Part shown: piece by piece, positions 11,501 to 19,859 of the stretch | Numbering within the stretch: position 1 is the first letter of the stretch | Layout: every line of letters starts with the position of its first letter | Assembly (NCBI GenBank): GCA_027491215.1 | Contig: JAIXWP010000144.1 | Coordinates: forward strand, 1-64,000 | Length of the DNA: 64,000 nucleotides | From: Flavobacteriales bacterium | GTDB taxonomy: Bacteria; Bacteroidota; Bacteroidia; Flavobacteriales_D; Sanyastnellaceae | Reading direction: 5' to 3' | Translations under genes and position numbers: made by a program | Notes under the pieces: generated by a model | What the model was told of the DNA's origin: nothing | Seen by the model: the letters and a program-made list of their open reading frames with translations, nothing else | Databases searched by the model: none

Positions 11501-11935
11501 TTCTGATGCGAAAACGTACTGAACAGTGATGAAATCACTTTCAGCTACGAAGTCGAAAGAAAGAGCACATGCATCTTGAATAGACCAAGGGGTGAGCGGG
11601 TCTAGTCCAGAATGTCCATTGTATGCGCTTGGATTGTTAACGGTAGTGCCACCATCAGTGTTAGGTCCAATAGCATCATTCGCACTACCTGTAGTAAGAA
11701 GAACACCATTAGTTAAACCAATATTAGTGGTATTTCCGTTAGTGAAGACTCCATACGCTCCAGGAGCGCAATCAAGATTCACATTAGAAATGGTAACCCC
11801 TGTTCCAACAATTTGGTTGGCCAGAGCGTTTGCTGTTACAGAACTGTTTACTTGTAACTGTGCATTTGTTTGTATTGCCCACAAACAAATGACGGTTGCA
11901 AATACAGCCTGTAGCTTATTGTAGAAGCTTTTCAT
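5555..11935 (-). CDS. Giant secreted repeat adhesin: choice-of-anchor-L-like N-terminal domain, about 15 HYR/Ig-like repeats, T9SS type A C-terminal sorting domain
   Basis: Signal peptide; N-terminal GTGVTISNVNLDCAPGAYGVFTNG...FVFASEEYNEYV...DIFAFFVSG; repeated (T/S)WTATDxCGNxSxxxQxIxVxDTTAPxF; C-terminal VYPNPAENNATFTL...GAKV...ATGIYTFRVTSGNHIEQGKLVISK. Confidence 0.9.
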   Translation of the reverse strand: MKSFYNKLQAVFATVICLWAIQTNAQLQVNSSVTANALANQIVGTGVTISNVNLDCAPGAYGVFTNGNTTNIGLTNGVLLTTGSANDAIGPNTDGGTTVNNPSAYNGHSGLDPLTPWSIQDACALSFDFVAESDFITVQYVFASEEYNEYVCSQFNDIFAFFVSGPNPLGGNYNNTNLALVPNTTLPVSVNSINNGNSGQFGDNDNCIALNNSAHYINNSTGLTIGYDGFTVTLTAQIAVVPGQSYSFEFAIADISDSSLDSGVFIKGSSFSIFLCQAGTVSFANPNVGNYYCTQDLLSDVFQVVTNAVSTSDFYEFLLTDLSGNILQKNTTGLFDLNSYGVASFNIYGLSYSGEVTGIAVGNNISDISAVAELGCFELSNALPIEGRECEIPPVVECPADLELTCLDIVPAPNDASAVLLSEGCSASSVIWDGDEFNGNSCEYTITRTYASIDECGNIGTCAQEIHVVDNIAPTAENVPANVTFACGTDVPTSVDPIFSDVCNEVNFTREDVIVDLACGYEVHRTWTVTDLCGNTSEFVQVLTAIDTTAPSFAPVQPYIHVACDQVANLPLPTATDACSDVTVTFTETLNSGGCLGVLQRIYTATDACGNTATVTQFISIQDNVGPVISNPADATVECDVAPTQIPSIEIYDACGYDVTIIEASQEIITIDACTYQIVWHWEAMDYCDNVSEATTTITVVDTTAPVITLQGEDATYNCDEPFTAPASALVSDNCVEFPSLELNIDTIAGNCANNYQIVYTWTANDMCGNVSEASITYTIQDVTAPVFSENNQVQFLYECDVVIPVITPFAADACSDITLTHEDVQQWSEGCTSGFVRIWTATDACGNYANFSQYIQVVDTTAPSIVGELELSIPCDNLEESYATVSDNCNMFDVSINDDLVSGSCAGRIIRIYTATDICGNTSQFTQILNLIDNTLPVANNEVANLTLECGQMIPSFDPAFSDNCDETLETTFYQESEFSNNGCTETITQTWTATDHCNNTLEIVRVITINDTTAPTFNELPENTTIQCGTLIPTAYVSAYDICAGEVIATFNDEIIEGNCDASYTIVRTWTAVDNCGNDVQHVQYITVIDTNAPTFGDSNQSYFTFECNTPYELPQPVATDLCSEITYSSEQGNSWVDGCATGYSVVWTATDACGNSSNFTQYIQIVDTTAPSIEGDAVITVECDQLEDYYITFTDNCNETESSFSDVVVTGSCNGTIIRTYVVSDICGNESMFTQTINLIDSTFPTIAVQPENITVECGDDYPAFIPEFSDNCDEDLSFSANSNIGFDDELCADLISQSWSATDNCGNTTTVSRIITIVDTTNPYFTETPMSYSVSCEDAEEIIFDQASAGDVCDNEVTVDANNVIIPGNCPGNYVIERTYTATDDCGNFVNYVQTITVFDNAGPDFTFVPENATVSCLEFNGFESATATDACSGATITFLDTVVPFTQEGTNDDCGQFTTFSQGGWGAPNGTAANYRDENFADAFPNGLTVGCGDNTYTFTNAQAIENFLPAGGPSSVISEASTNPTGVQNQLASQLVAASLSIGFDAYDADFGDSEGSLGSLVFNSGAFEGMTISQVVNQANLALGGCSSAFSLTALASAMEVINLNYHEGDEDNGNFSCGSESLCGELHTRTWTATDACGNTTNASATIFVYDNVAPTFETELTDVLVECASEIPAAVEVAATDVCSDVFVSTEIEEVTGSDDCGNQILYVHYTATDNCGNMSETGYYITVLDETNPTFESCPENLVIDCTASLPEPAVLVATDNCDNDVTVTYSQTLYGNIPAEGSISDCRLLTPVRPANNPCNYAYDWAMALFGMPTQHRYYAVTEGNLVRYPDGTVHVTAVMNNAMNNANGWNVDVWFNNQMDWNEWSSQSFPTSFKADCGATGVNHEEWLYFILVNGEGAELTGFGDYEGSTLNLGHAPSNKYFGFQLGDGANNYNAADNGFGGWFTYSGLFLVNETPFGNQQGSVSGAGDFAFELDCCPDYYAMRRWTATDCSGNQTVCEQMISFSDLSVDEEEVLSPETPAETVKEDNTVVVSVYPNPAENNATFTLVSSESNRTTLEIFDITGAKVASVFSSIVEENTEYKISVDVRTFATGIYTFRVTSGNHIEQGKLVISK

Positions 11936-11963
11936 CTGTGTAAAGGTTGTTTATCGTTTAGGT

Positions 11964-12377
11964 TTAGTTATTCAAGAGGGGTTGGTTGGCTAATGCGCTT
12001 TCTAAAGCTGCATTCCAATCAGCTACAGTCCAATTTGGATGTTTCTTTCGTTGAAGGCTTACAATTCCCTTATTCTCACTTGTGAATGCTCTAAAGACAA
12101 TGTCTTCTGTGCATCGAACACGTAAAAAATCTGTCATTGCCTCTTCGCTAGAAAAGGTCAGATAGGAAAGATCGAAAGTGTAAGTAGTCGCTAATGCCTC
12201 AGTTGTTGGTAACTGAAGAATACCGTTAGAACTTACTGCTGCTGTCGGGAAGCTTTGGGAGAAGCCACTCGCAGAGATGAAAAACAAAAGAATCGATACA
12301 CAAATCGCCTTTATTACGAGCAATTTGCTTTTTGATGGTGCTTTCTGCGCCATTTCTGATGTCAATGAAATCTTCAT
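11964..12377 (-). CDS. Secreted hypothetical protein, likely co-transcribed with the adhesin
   Basis: Signal-peptide-like N-terminus (LLVIKAICVSILLFFISASGFSQS), 28 bp upstream of and co-directional with the adhesin ORF. Confidence 0.6.
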   Translation of the reverse strand: MKISLTSEMAQKAPSKSKLLVIKAICVSILLFFISASGFSQSFPTAAVSSNGILQLPTTEALATTYTFDLSYLTFSSEEAMTDFLRVRCTEDIVFRAFTSENKGIVSLQRKKHPNWTVADWNAALESALANQPLLNN

Positions 12378-12721
12378 TGTTTGTCTGATTTGGTTATTAA
12401 TGCTGTTTAGGTTAGTACTCTTTTCTTTAAGATTTTGTCTTTTAAAAGAAAGAGATAACTATTCTGTGTTTGGGGCAAAGATAGATCATTTTTCGGATAA
12501 AGGTAGAATTATCGATAAAAAACCAAGTTTCGTCGAATAAATAATATGATTAGTCGATAAAAACACAAGGTGTCAAGACGTTTGTTTATGTTTTAACTGT
12601 ATGGTTATTAGCGGTTTATGATTTGGTGATTGTGTTGGGAAGAACTTGTTTGAAGAAATGAAAACCAATGATATTTTCATGGATTAGCTGCTAATAAATT
12701 TTTGTAAAGCATCTTTGTGCC

Positions 12722-13309
12722 ATGATAATTGTTGGCGAAACCCTCATCAGTGAGGAAATATTCGATGAGTATTTTTTGTGTGATCTTAATGCGTGCAAAG
12801 GAGCGTGCTGTGTTGAAGGAGAAAGCGGAGCCCCTCTCGAGCAAGATGAAATTTCTCAACTCGAAGAGGCTTATGAAGCCACCAAGCCATATATGACCCC
12901 GGAAGGTATTCACGCAATAGAGCGAGACGGACTTTACCAAATGGATTATGACGGCGACCTTGTAACTACCTTGGTATATGAGCACGCTGAATGTGCTTTC
13001 GTTTATTATGATGAAAATCGAATCGCAAAATGTGCACTCGAAAAGGCATATTTAGAAGGTAAAACCTCATGGAAAAAGCCTATGAGTTGTCATCTTTACC
13101 CCATTCGACTTTCCAAACTCAAAGACTATATAGGTGTAAATTATCACCGTTGGCCAATATGTAAGCCTGCTTGCGAATGCGGCAGTAAGCTTCAAGTTCC
13201 AGTCTACAAATTCCTCAAAGACCCCCTTACACGCCGTTTTGGAGCAGAATGGTATGAAATGCTCGAGGATGTTTATCGTTTATGGAAAGAAGAAAATAAG
13301 GAAGGTTAA
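12722..13309 (+). CDS. DUF3109 family protein (Cys-rich)
   Basis: DLNACKGACCVEGESGAPLE, CHLYPIRL, CKPACECG motifs of the DUF3109 family. Confidence 0.85.
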   Translation: MIIVGETLISEEIFDEYFLCDLNACKGACCVEGESGAPLEQDEISQLEEAYEATKPYMTPEGIHAIERDGLYQMDYDGDLVTTLVYEHAECAFVYYDENRIAKCALEKAYLEGKTSWKKPMSCHLYPIRLSKLKDYIGVNYHRWPICKPACECGSKLQVPVYKFLKDPLTRRFGAEWYEMLEDVYRLWKEENKEG

Positions 13310-13317
13310 TCCACCTT

Positions 13318-15303
13318 TTGTTCTTGATAAATACTGAGTTAGCGTGTTTGCAACTCGGGTTTAATGGTGAATTTCGTTTCGTGGTATTATCCAATAGAGC
13401 AATTCGATTTGTATGCTTATTTCTTGTGCTGATTGCATTCAATGCTAAGGCGCAATGGAATTATCATGTTCAGCCTGTTGAGGGAATTAACACCATCAAT
13501 AATGAGATAGCCTGTGGCTTCTTTGAAGATGAATTAATTATTTCATCCAATAATGCTGAAGGACCAGTCGCTAAATCATGGAATCAATCAAAGGGCTATC
13601 ATCTTATTCTTGGAAAAAAAGAAAATTCTTTTGCTGCTTTAAGCTCTATCCATCCGCTATTCAATTTCAAACCTTGCGCAGCGGTAACGACGGCATCGTT
13701 TGATGACAAAGAGCAAGTATTCTATTTCTCATCGAGTCAATCATTCAATTCAATATCAAAGGGCAAATCAAAAATTTATAAGGTGCAAAAAACAGAAACC
13801 GGTTGGACCAACCCGGAGATGCTGCCTTTTTGTAGTGATGAATATGATTATGCCAATCCTTTTTTTGACTCCATGCTAGGAGTGCTGACGTTCTCAAGCA
13901 ATCGACACGGTGGCCAGGGAGCGATGGATGTATGGTATGCTTACAAAACCAAAGAGGGTTGGACTCAACCAGCCAATTGCGGCGGACAAGTCAATACATC
14001 CGCGAATGAACTCTATCCAACCATCTTTAACGGGGATATTTATTTTTCTTCCAATGGATGGGTTCCTGAGAAGGGCTTTGAGATTTTCAAGTCGGAAGGA
14101 AAACAGCAATGGATGAACGCCATTCAACTAGAATCACCAATCAACTCAGAAGGTGATGAAGTGATGATTTTATTTATTGATGAAAATAGGGGCGTAGTAT
14201 CATCAGATAGAGCAAAAGGAGCAGGGGGAGTAGACCTCTATTTATTTGAAAGAACATTGACGAGAAATGAGGCCGTACAATATTCTGCACTTTTAGAGTG
14301 CAATGGGCTAGCAATGCCAGCCGCAATGTTGGAGTTTAGAAATACAAAGAATGAGCTCGTTCACTCAGGAAACACAAATAGTATTGGGGTGCTCACTCTT
14401 AAAAATCTTTTGCTCGAACAAAAGTATAAAGTGAACTTGAAAGGTATTAATCAAGCACTGCTCGGATCATGCTTTCTATATCTAGTAGATAGCAGTGGAA
14501 ACAGAATTAGAAAATTCAAATTTAACGAGAAGGGCGAGCTTGAATTAGAATTGCTTCGTTTTGTGTATAGCAATTTGCCGATTATAAAAAATGAGGATGA
14601 AAGCGTTCTTGATATTTCCATTGAAGGACGAATTATTCCTCAACAAACAAGGACCACGATTACTAAAAGTCCTATTGCCATTATCGATAAGAATGGAGAT
14701 GTTGTAGCTGTCGCTTACACCAATGAAACGGGATACTTCAAATTCGATAACATCGATCCATCTGCAGAGTATGTGTTCAAATTGAGTGAATCCGCAAAGG
14801 CCGACCGACTGGTTATTTTCGATAATGGCAAATCGCTCGTACTGCCCATTCTCGATAATGAAGGGTTTTATCGCAGAACGAAGTTTGACAAAGCGATAGA
14901 ATTAGTTAATGAATCAGGTAGAGCTCTCACGATATCAAGTGAGGATGTCTTTATTATCAATAGGGTCTACTACGAATTGAACAGTGCCACCCTTTCATCG
15001 GACTCTAAAGAACAACTTGATCAACTCTCGAGTATTCTAAATTTGAATCCTGCACTTACGGTTGAATTAAATGCACATACAGACAGCCGAGGTAAATCTG
15101 AATACAATTACAAATTGTCTGAAAGTCGCGCTCAATCTATCGTTCAGTATTTAGTTTCAAAAGGAATAAGCAAGGATCGTTTGTCTGTGAAAGCTTGGGG
15201 CGAAACATCGCTTGTGAATGAATGCACAGACCAAGTCGTGTGTGAAGAGGGCGAACATGCGGTAAATCGTCGAACAGAGATTAAATTTGCTCAAAAAAAA
15301 TAG
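13318..15303 (+). CDS. OmpA family protein with PD40/WD40-like repeats; start codon uncertain
   Basis: FSSNRHGGQGAMDVWYAYKTKEGW and IYFSSNGW repeats; C-terminal OmpA: VELNAHTDSRGKSEYNYKLSESRAQSIVQYLVSKGI. Confidence 0.9.
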   Translation: MFLINTELACLQLGFNGEFRFVVLSNRAIRFVCLFLVLIAFNAKAQWNYHVQPVEGINTINNEIACGFFEDELIISSNNAEGPVAKSWNQSKGYHLILGKKENSFAALSSIHPLFNFKPCAAVTTASFDDKEQVFYFSSSQSFNSISKGKSKIYKVQKTETGWTNPEMLPFCSDEYDYANPFFDSMLGVLTFSSNRHGGQGAMDVWYAYKTKEGWTQPANCGGQVNTSANELYPTIFNGDIYFSSNGWVPEKGFEIFKSEGKQQWMNAIQLESPINSEGDEVMILFIDENRGVVSSDRAKGAGGVDLYLFERTLTRNEAVQYSALLECNGLAMPAAMLEFRNTKNELVHSGNTNSIGVLTLKNLLLEQKYKVNLKGINQALLGSCFLYLVDSSGNRIRKFKFNEKGELELELLRFVYSNLPIIKNEDESVLDISIEGRIIPQQTRTTITKSPIAIIDKNGDVVAVAYTNETGYFKFDNIDPSAEYVFKLSESAKADRLVIFDNGKSLVLPILDNEGFYRRTKFDKAIELVNESGRALTISSEDVFIINRVYYELNSATLSSDSKEQLDQLSSILNLNPALTVELNAHTDSRGKSEYNYKLSESRAQSIVQYLVSKGISKDRLSVKAWGETSLVNECTDQVVCEEGEHAVNRRTEIKFAQKK

Positions 15304-15305
15304 AT

Positions 15306-15791
15306 ATGTCAAAACTTTTCCCCGATACAAATATTCAATTGGTGAGTGGTGTGATTCAGGAAAGTGGTACTTCTGTAGTAGAAGGACACAAAAATCAAAA
15401 CCCTCAACGTTGGATTAAAGTAGAGAATAAAGTTTTCGTTGGATTAGACGATGGCTTGTATCACGCTCAATATGGTCAAAAGGTGGACATCGCTTACGAT
15501 TCTAATCACAAGGTGGTTGGCTATTGGAATCATGCCCTCAATACGGGGAGCGAGACTTCAAAGTCTGGTGTAATAGGAGCCATAGCGCTTGCCTTGATTC
15601 TGACTGCGATTGGTTATTATGGTGGCGTTTGGAACTTTATTTGGAAAGGAATAAATGAATGGTGGCTTACCATTTCCATCATTTTTATCTTCAGTTTATA
15701 TGCAATTGTATGGACTCCAATATTCGCATATAAGGAATCAAAAAGAGAACGTTTAGCTCATGAGCTTTTGAAAGGTGTTAGAGGAAACTAA
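15306..15791 (+). CDS. Hypothetical membrane protein
   Basis: Two TM segments; starts 3 nt after the preceding ORF. Confidence 0.6.
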   Translation: MSKLFPDTNIQLVSGVIQESGTSVVEGHKNQNPQRWIKVENKVFVGLDDGLYHAQYGQKVDIAYDSNHKVVGYWNHALNTGSETSKSGVIGAIALALILTAIGYYGGVWNFIWKGINEWWLTISIIFIFSLYAIVWTPIFAYKESKRERLAHELLKGVRGN

Positions 15792-16186
15792 ATCTCCTCA
15801 TCATTGTCATTAGCGTCTTTTGGTCGAAGCATTATCAGTACAAGGCCTGCAAGCATAAATACAAAGGGAATGTAGAATAGCTTTGGTTCTATATACAGAT
15901 TCGAAAAGTAAAGCCCTGCTGCAACGAAGAGAGATATTCTTCCAAAGAAGTACATCCAAGCAAAGAGAGGATGTTTTTCTGGTATAAAAAGTAATATACT
16001 TCTGAGCGTCATGCCACCCATTCCGGCGAGTACCATTATTTTCCAGAATGGCCAATGAAACATTTGAAAAATGATGCCAGCAGCCAACACTCCTAAAGAG
16101 GTATAAGCCATGATGAGAAGTTGATCTTTCTTCTTTTCTTGATCGGGCTGGTCAAGTATGATTTTATTATCCGAGTCAGAAGTCAT
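15788..16186 (-). CDS. Hypothetical membrane protein with weak GldL-like N-terminal resemblance
   Basis: Several TM helices; MFHWPFWKIMVLAGMGG. Confidence 0.5.
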   Translation of the reverse strand: MTSDSDNKIILDQPDQEKKKDQLLIMAYTSLGVLAAGIIFQMFHWPFWKIMVLAGMGGMTLRSILLFIPEKHPLFAWMYFFGRISLFVAAGLYFSNLYIEPKLFYIPFVFMLAGLVLIMLRPKDANDNDEEI

Positions 16187-16226
16187 AATATTGAAACTTG
16201 CAATCTTCTAATTTGTTGCATTTGAT

Positions 16227-17123
16227 ATGAAGTTTGGAAAATTGGATAGCCTTGTCGGCGTTGACTTTACCTTGCCATTAGATCATCCTGATACCGCGAA
16301 GGTATTGAATGGAATTGATACTCAAACACAAGTGTATCAGGGTGGAACCATGTGGAATATTCCAGAGTGGCTTGGAAAAATTTATCAAGAGAAAACAAGA
16401 AAAGCCGATTTCATTTCGGCCTATGGCCAACAATTCAGTACCATCGAACTCAACGCAACACACTATAGAATCCCAACAAAGGAGACTGTAGTGAAGTGGT
16501 CAGATAGCATGCCAGATGATTTTGTTTTTTGTCCGAAATTTCCGCAAAGCATTTCTCATTACAGACGCTTCAATAATTGTGATGATGTGACAGATCAGTT
16601 CCTAGAGGTTATTCATTATTTAGGAAAAAAACTTTCTACTTCCTTCATTCAACTCCCGCCCAATTATTCTGCGAAAAAAGGGGAAGAACTTGTGCGATAC
16701 TTGGAAAAGCTTCCTCGTGATATGCGCTTTGCTATTGAGTTTCGAAATGAGGATTGGTTTGATGGCAATCATGAAGCAGAGGCGACATGGCAAGCTCTTC
16801 GATCTATGGGTATTGGGTCGGTTATAACTGATACTGGCGGTAGAAGAGATGCTGTGCACATGCGGCTAACTACACCTGACTGCATTGTGCGTTTTGGGGG
16901 CAATGAACTTGATCCTACGGATTACACTAGAATCGACGCCTGGATTTCCAGAATTAGTTCTTGGAAAAGAAATGGACTGGAATCGTTTCAATTGTGGATG
17001 CACCAGCCCAACAGTGTTTTGTCACCCGAAACATGTATTTATTTTTCGGAAAAATTGAAAGCTACTACTGGCTTAGAGTGTAAGCGCCCAAGATTACTGA
17101 ATAATACCTTGACACTTTTCTAG
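16227..17123 (+). CDS. DUF72 domain-containing protein
   Basis: WNIPEWLGKIYQEKTRKADFISAYGQQFSTIELNATHYRIP; FIQLPPNYS; FAIEFRNEDWF: DUF72 signatures. Confidence 0.85.
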   Translation: MKFGKLDSLVGVDFTLPLDHPDTAKVLNGIDTQTQVYQGGTMWNIPEWLGKIYQEKTRKADFISAYGQQFSTIELNATHYRIPTKETVVKWSDSMPDDFVFCPKFPQSISHYRRFNNCDDVTDQFLEVIHYLGKKLSTSFIQLPPNYSAKKGEELVRYLEKLPRDMRFAIEFRNEDWFDGNHEAEATWQALRSMGIGSVITDTGGRRDAVHMRLTTPDCIVRFGGNELDPTDYTRIDAWISRISSWKRNGLESFQLWMHQPNSVLSPETCIYFSEKLKATTGLECKRPRLLNNTLTLF

Positions 17124-17130
17124 AAAAAAG

Positions 17131-17157
17131 AAATCCCCTGGCTATGCCAAGGGATTC
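17131..17157. terminator. Hairpin between convergent DUF72 and ftsZ genes
   Basis: AAATCCCCTGGCTATGCCAAGGGATT inverted repeat, A-rich on one side. Confidence 0.55.
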
Positions 17158-17184
17158 TATCATCGAAAATTTGCAGGTTTCGAA

Positions 17185-18837
17185 TTAATCCACGTTATCG
17201 TGGAGGAAAGGATTGTTGTCACGCAACTCTGTTCTTTTTTCACCATTTTCATCAACGCTTTCATTGAGAGAGAAACGAGATACAGTGCTTTCAGTGCTAT
17301 GTTGAACATTTTCCAAAGAAACTTTACGGCGCATGTAAGCGGGTTCATTTTCTAGGTCGTTCAAACCACTTGGAGACTTCAGTTTCAAAGTGAATTCACG
17401 AATTTTCATTTCGCGGTCTTTGTTGCGAGCCATCAGCTCTGCACGCGCAGGACGGTCTGACACAGCGACGTTAGACGCTTTGTGCATGAAAGAATCACTG
17501 GCAATATTTTCAGAGCTATATACTTCGTTTTTTACTTCATCATTTAGAGAAATGAAGTTTGGTTTTTCGGAAGCTACAGGCTCTTCACTTTTTAATTTCA
17601 TTGAAGAAATAGAAGGGATTTCTTCACTTGCAAAAAGATCAGCTTGTGGAAGTGTTGATGCCTTTGGAGTTTCAACTACTTCATCATTCAGATGAAAGGT
17701 AGTTTTCATGAAAGGCTCAACTTCTGGATTATTTTCTACTACGTTTTCAGCCTTTACTTCTTCAGTTGGCTTAGTCACTTTTTGTATAACCTCATTTGTA
17801 GCTTGCGGAACATCCAAAACGTGCTTCACAGGTTGTGAAGCTTGAGTTGGAAGAACGCTTTCAACAGTTTTAGCATGGAAACCAGTTGCTATAACTGTTA
17901 CACAGATATCTTCTCCAAGGTTTGGATCTTGACCGTAACCCCAAATTACCTCGGCATTCATACCGGCTTGTTCTTGAATGTGATCAGTTATTTCACTGAT
18001 TTCATCCATTAGCAATTCCTCTTGGCCGAAAGTGATATTGAGGAGAATAAAGTTAGCACCGTTGATATCGTTATCATTCAATAGTGGAGATTCAAGGGCG
18101 GTTTGCACAGCGCGCTTCGCACGGCCTTCGCCGCTTGCCTTTCCGCTACCCATGATAGCAACACCGCTGTCTCTCATTACAGTCTTTACGTCATTCATAT
18201 CGACGTTTACAGTACCTGTAAGAGTGATTACTTCAGCAATTCCTTTTGCAGCAGTACAAAGAACTTCATCTGCGTGGCTGAATGCTTGCTTCAGCGTAAG
18301 GTTGCCATATAGTTCGCGCAATTTATCATTGCGAATAATCAATAGAGTGTCTACAGCTTCGCGCATGTCTTTCAATCCGAAATCGGCTTGAACAGAACGC
18401 TTACGGCCTTCGAATACAAATGGAATCGTAACGATACCTACAGTAAGGATGCCCATTTCTTTTGCGATTTTCGCAATGACTGGAGCAGCGCCTGTACCCG
18501 TACCACCGCCCATACCTGCAGTGATGAAGACCATATTCGTATTGGTAGAAAGTAATTCTCGTACTTCTTCCAAGCTTTCGATAGCGGAGTTTTTTCCAAC
18601 TTCAGGAATGGAGCCAGCACCGCGTCCTTCGGTAAGCGTAGAACCGAGCTGAACCTTAATCGGAACAGGGCTCTTATCCAGTGCTTGTGCATCTGTATTG
18701 CAGACGATGAAATCCACACCCGTGATTCCTTGTTCATACATGTAGTTAACGGCATTTGATCCGCCACCACCAACTCCTATCACTTTAATGATGGATGAAT
18801 TTTCGCGTGGTAATTCAAAACGCAAAGAGTTTTCCAT
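17185..18837 (-). CDS. ftsZ: Cell division protein FtsZ
   Basis: [42 protein letters not shown], long linker and Bacteroidota-type tail [25 protein letters not shown]. Confidence 0.98.
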   Translation of the reverse strand: MENSLRFELPRENSSIIKVIGVGGGGSNAVNYMYEQGITGVDFIVCNTDAQALDKSPVPIKVQLGSTLTEGRGAGSIPEVGKNSAIESLEEVRELLSTNTNMVFITAGMGGGTGTGAAPVIAKIAKEMGILTVGIVTIPFVFEGRKRSVQADFGLKDMREAVDTLLIIRNDKLRELYGNLTLKQAFSHADEVLCTAAKGIAEVITLTGTVNVDMNDVKTVMRDSGVAIMGSGKASGEGRAKRAVQTALESPLLNDNDINGANFILLNITFGQEELLMDEISEITDHIQEQAGMNAEVIWGYGQDPNLGEDICVTVIATGFHAKTVESVLPTQASQPVKHVLDVPQATNEVIQKVTKPTEEVKAENVVENNPEVEPFMKTTFHLNDEVVETPKASTLPQADLFASEEIPSISSMKLKSEEPVASEKPNFISLNDEVKNEVYSSENIASDSFMHKASNVAVSDRPARAELMARNKDREMKIREFTLKLKSPSGLNDLENEPAYMRRKVSLENVQHSTESTVSRFSLNESVDENGEKRTELRDNNPFLHDNVD

Positions 18838-19041
18838 GGGTCTTCTTATGATTTGTACTTGTAAATCAGTCAGGTAAGTTTTTCGCCTGGTCTGACTAAT
18901 GAATGGTCTAAGAAACTACCATTTTCAGTGCTTTCTAAGAGTGTTTTTTGAAAAGAGTCAACGTAGTAATGTTAGTAATTCGAGGTTTTTTACACCTTAA
19001 AATAACTTTTTAATTATTGGGTATAAAAGGATATCAATCAA

Positions 19042-19049
19042 TATCTTTG
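19042..19049 (+). promoter_or_regulatory. Bacteroidota -7 promoter element (TATCTTTG) for the prenylglyceryl-phosphate synthase gene
   Basis: Matches TAnnTTTG; TTG about 22 nt upstream as -33-like element; 23 nt before ATG 19073. Confidence 0.5.
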
Positions 19050-19072
19050 CTGACGATAATACTTAATATCTA

Positions 19073-19822
19073 ATGAATAGCATTCTTACACAACTCAACA
19101 ATCTACGCAAAGAAGGGAAGAAGTCGTTGGCAGTTCTTGTTGATCCAGATAAAATCACTGATGCCGCTCACGTTAATCATGTGATCAATCTCATTAAGCA
19201 TGCCGGTGCTGACATAGTATGCGTAGGTGGAAGCTTGCTCGTGGAGCAAGGATTTCATAACATCCTCAGAGAAATCAAAGAAAAGTGTTGCGTTCCAGTA
19301 GTACTATTTCCAGGAAGTCCGCAACAAATTAGTAAAGATGCAGACGCTATGCTTTTCTTAAGTCTTATTTCTGGGAGAAATGCTGAATTGCTCATTGGGC
19401 AGCACGTTCAGGCCGCGCCTGTTTTGAAAAAAATTGGACTTGAGGTTATCCCTACCGGGTACATGATTGTCGATTGCGGTAAGCAAACGACAGCTTCTTA
19501 CATAAGCCAAACTTTTCCGATTCCACATAATAAACCAGAAATTGCGGCTGCTACTGCTATGGCTGGTGAAATGCTTGGATTGAAATGTATTTACCTCGAT
19601 GGAGGCAGCGGCGCAGACAAGCCAGTTAGCCCTGCTATGATCGAAGCTGTTCGCGCTGCGGTGGATATTCCAATCATCGTGGGAGGTGGAATTCGCACAG
19701 AACGCCAAGTTCAAGAGGCATATGATGCAGGGGCTGATATGATTGTTCTTGGAACTGTTTTCGAGAATGAACCTGAAATGCTCTTCTCGCTCAGCGAAGT
19801 CAAAGAACGTTGGTCAAAATAA
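19073..19822 (+). CDS. Geranylgeranylglyceryl/heptaprenylglyceryl phosphate synthase family protein
   Basis: SLAVLVDPDKITD, GGSLLVEQGF, PVVLFPGSPQQIS, IYLDGGSGADKPV, PIIVGGGIRT: GGGPS/PcrB family motifs. Confidence 0.92.
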   Translation: MNSILTQLNNLRKEGKKSLAVLVDPDKITDAAHVNHVINLIKHAGADIVCVGGSLLVEQGFHNILREIKEKCCVPVVLFPGSPQQISKDADAMLFLSLISGRNAELLIGQHVQAAPVLKKIGLEVIPTGYMIVDCGKQTTASYISQTFPIPHNKPEIAAATAMAGEMLGLKCIYLDGGSGADKPVSPAMIEAVRAAVDIPIIVGGGIRTERQVQEAYDAGADMIVLGTVFENEPEMLFSLSEVKERWSK

Positions 19823-19859
19823 TCTACTAACTTTACGGTCTATTTAATAGCATAATCAA

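Noticed and set aside
9803-11924. Several plus-strand ORFs (9803, 10602, 10699, 11592) inside the adhesin
   Set aside because: Antisense frames of a repetitive gene with biased composition; no initiation context or domain support.
18032-18391. 119-aa plus-strand ORF antisense to ftsZ
   Set aside because: Mirrors ftsZ coding constraint; no family resemblance.
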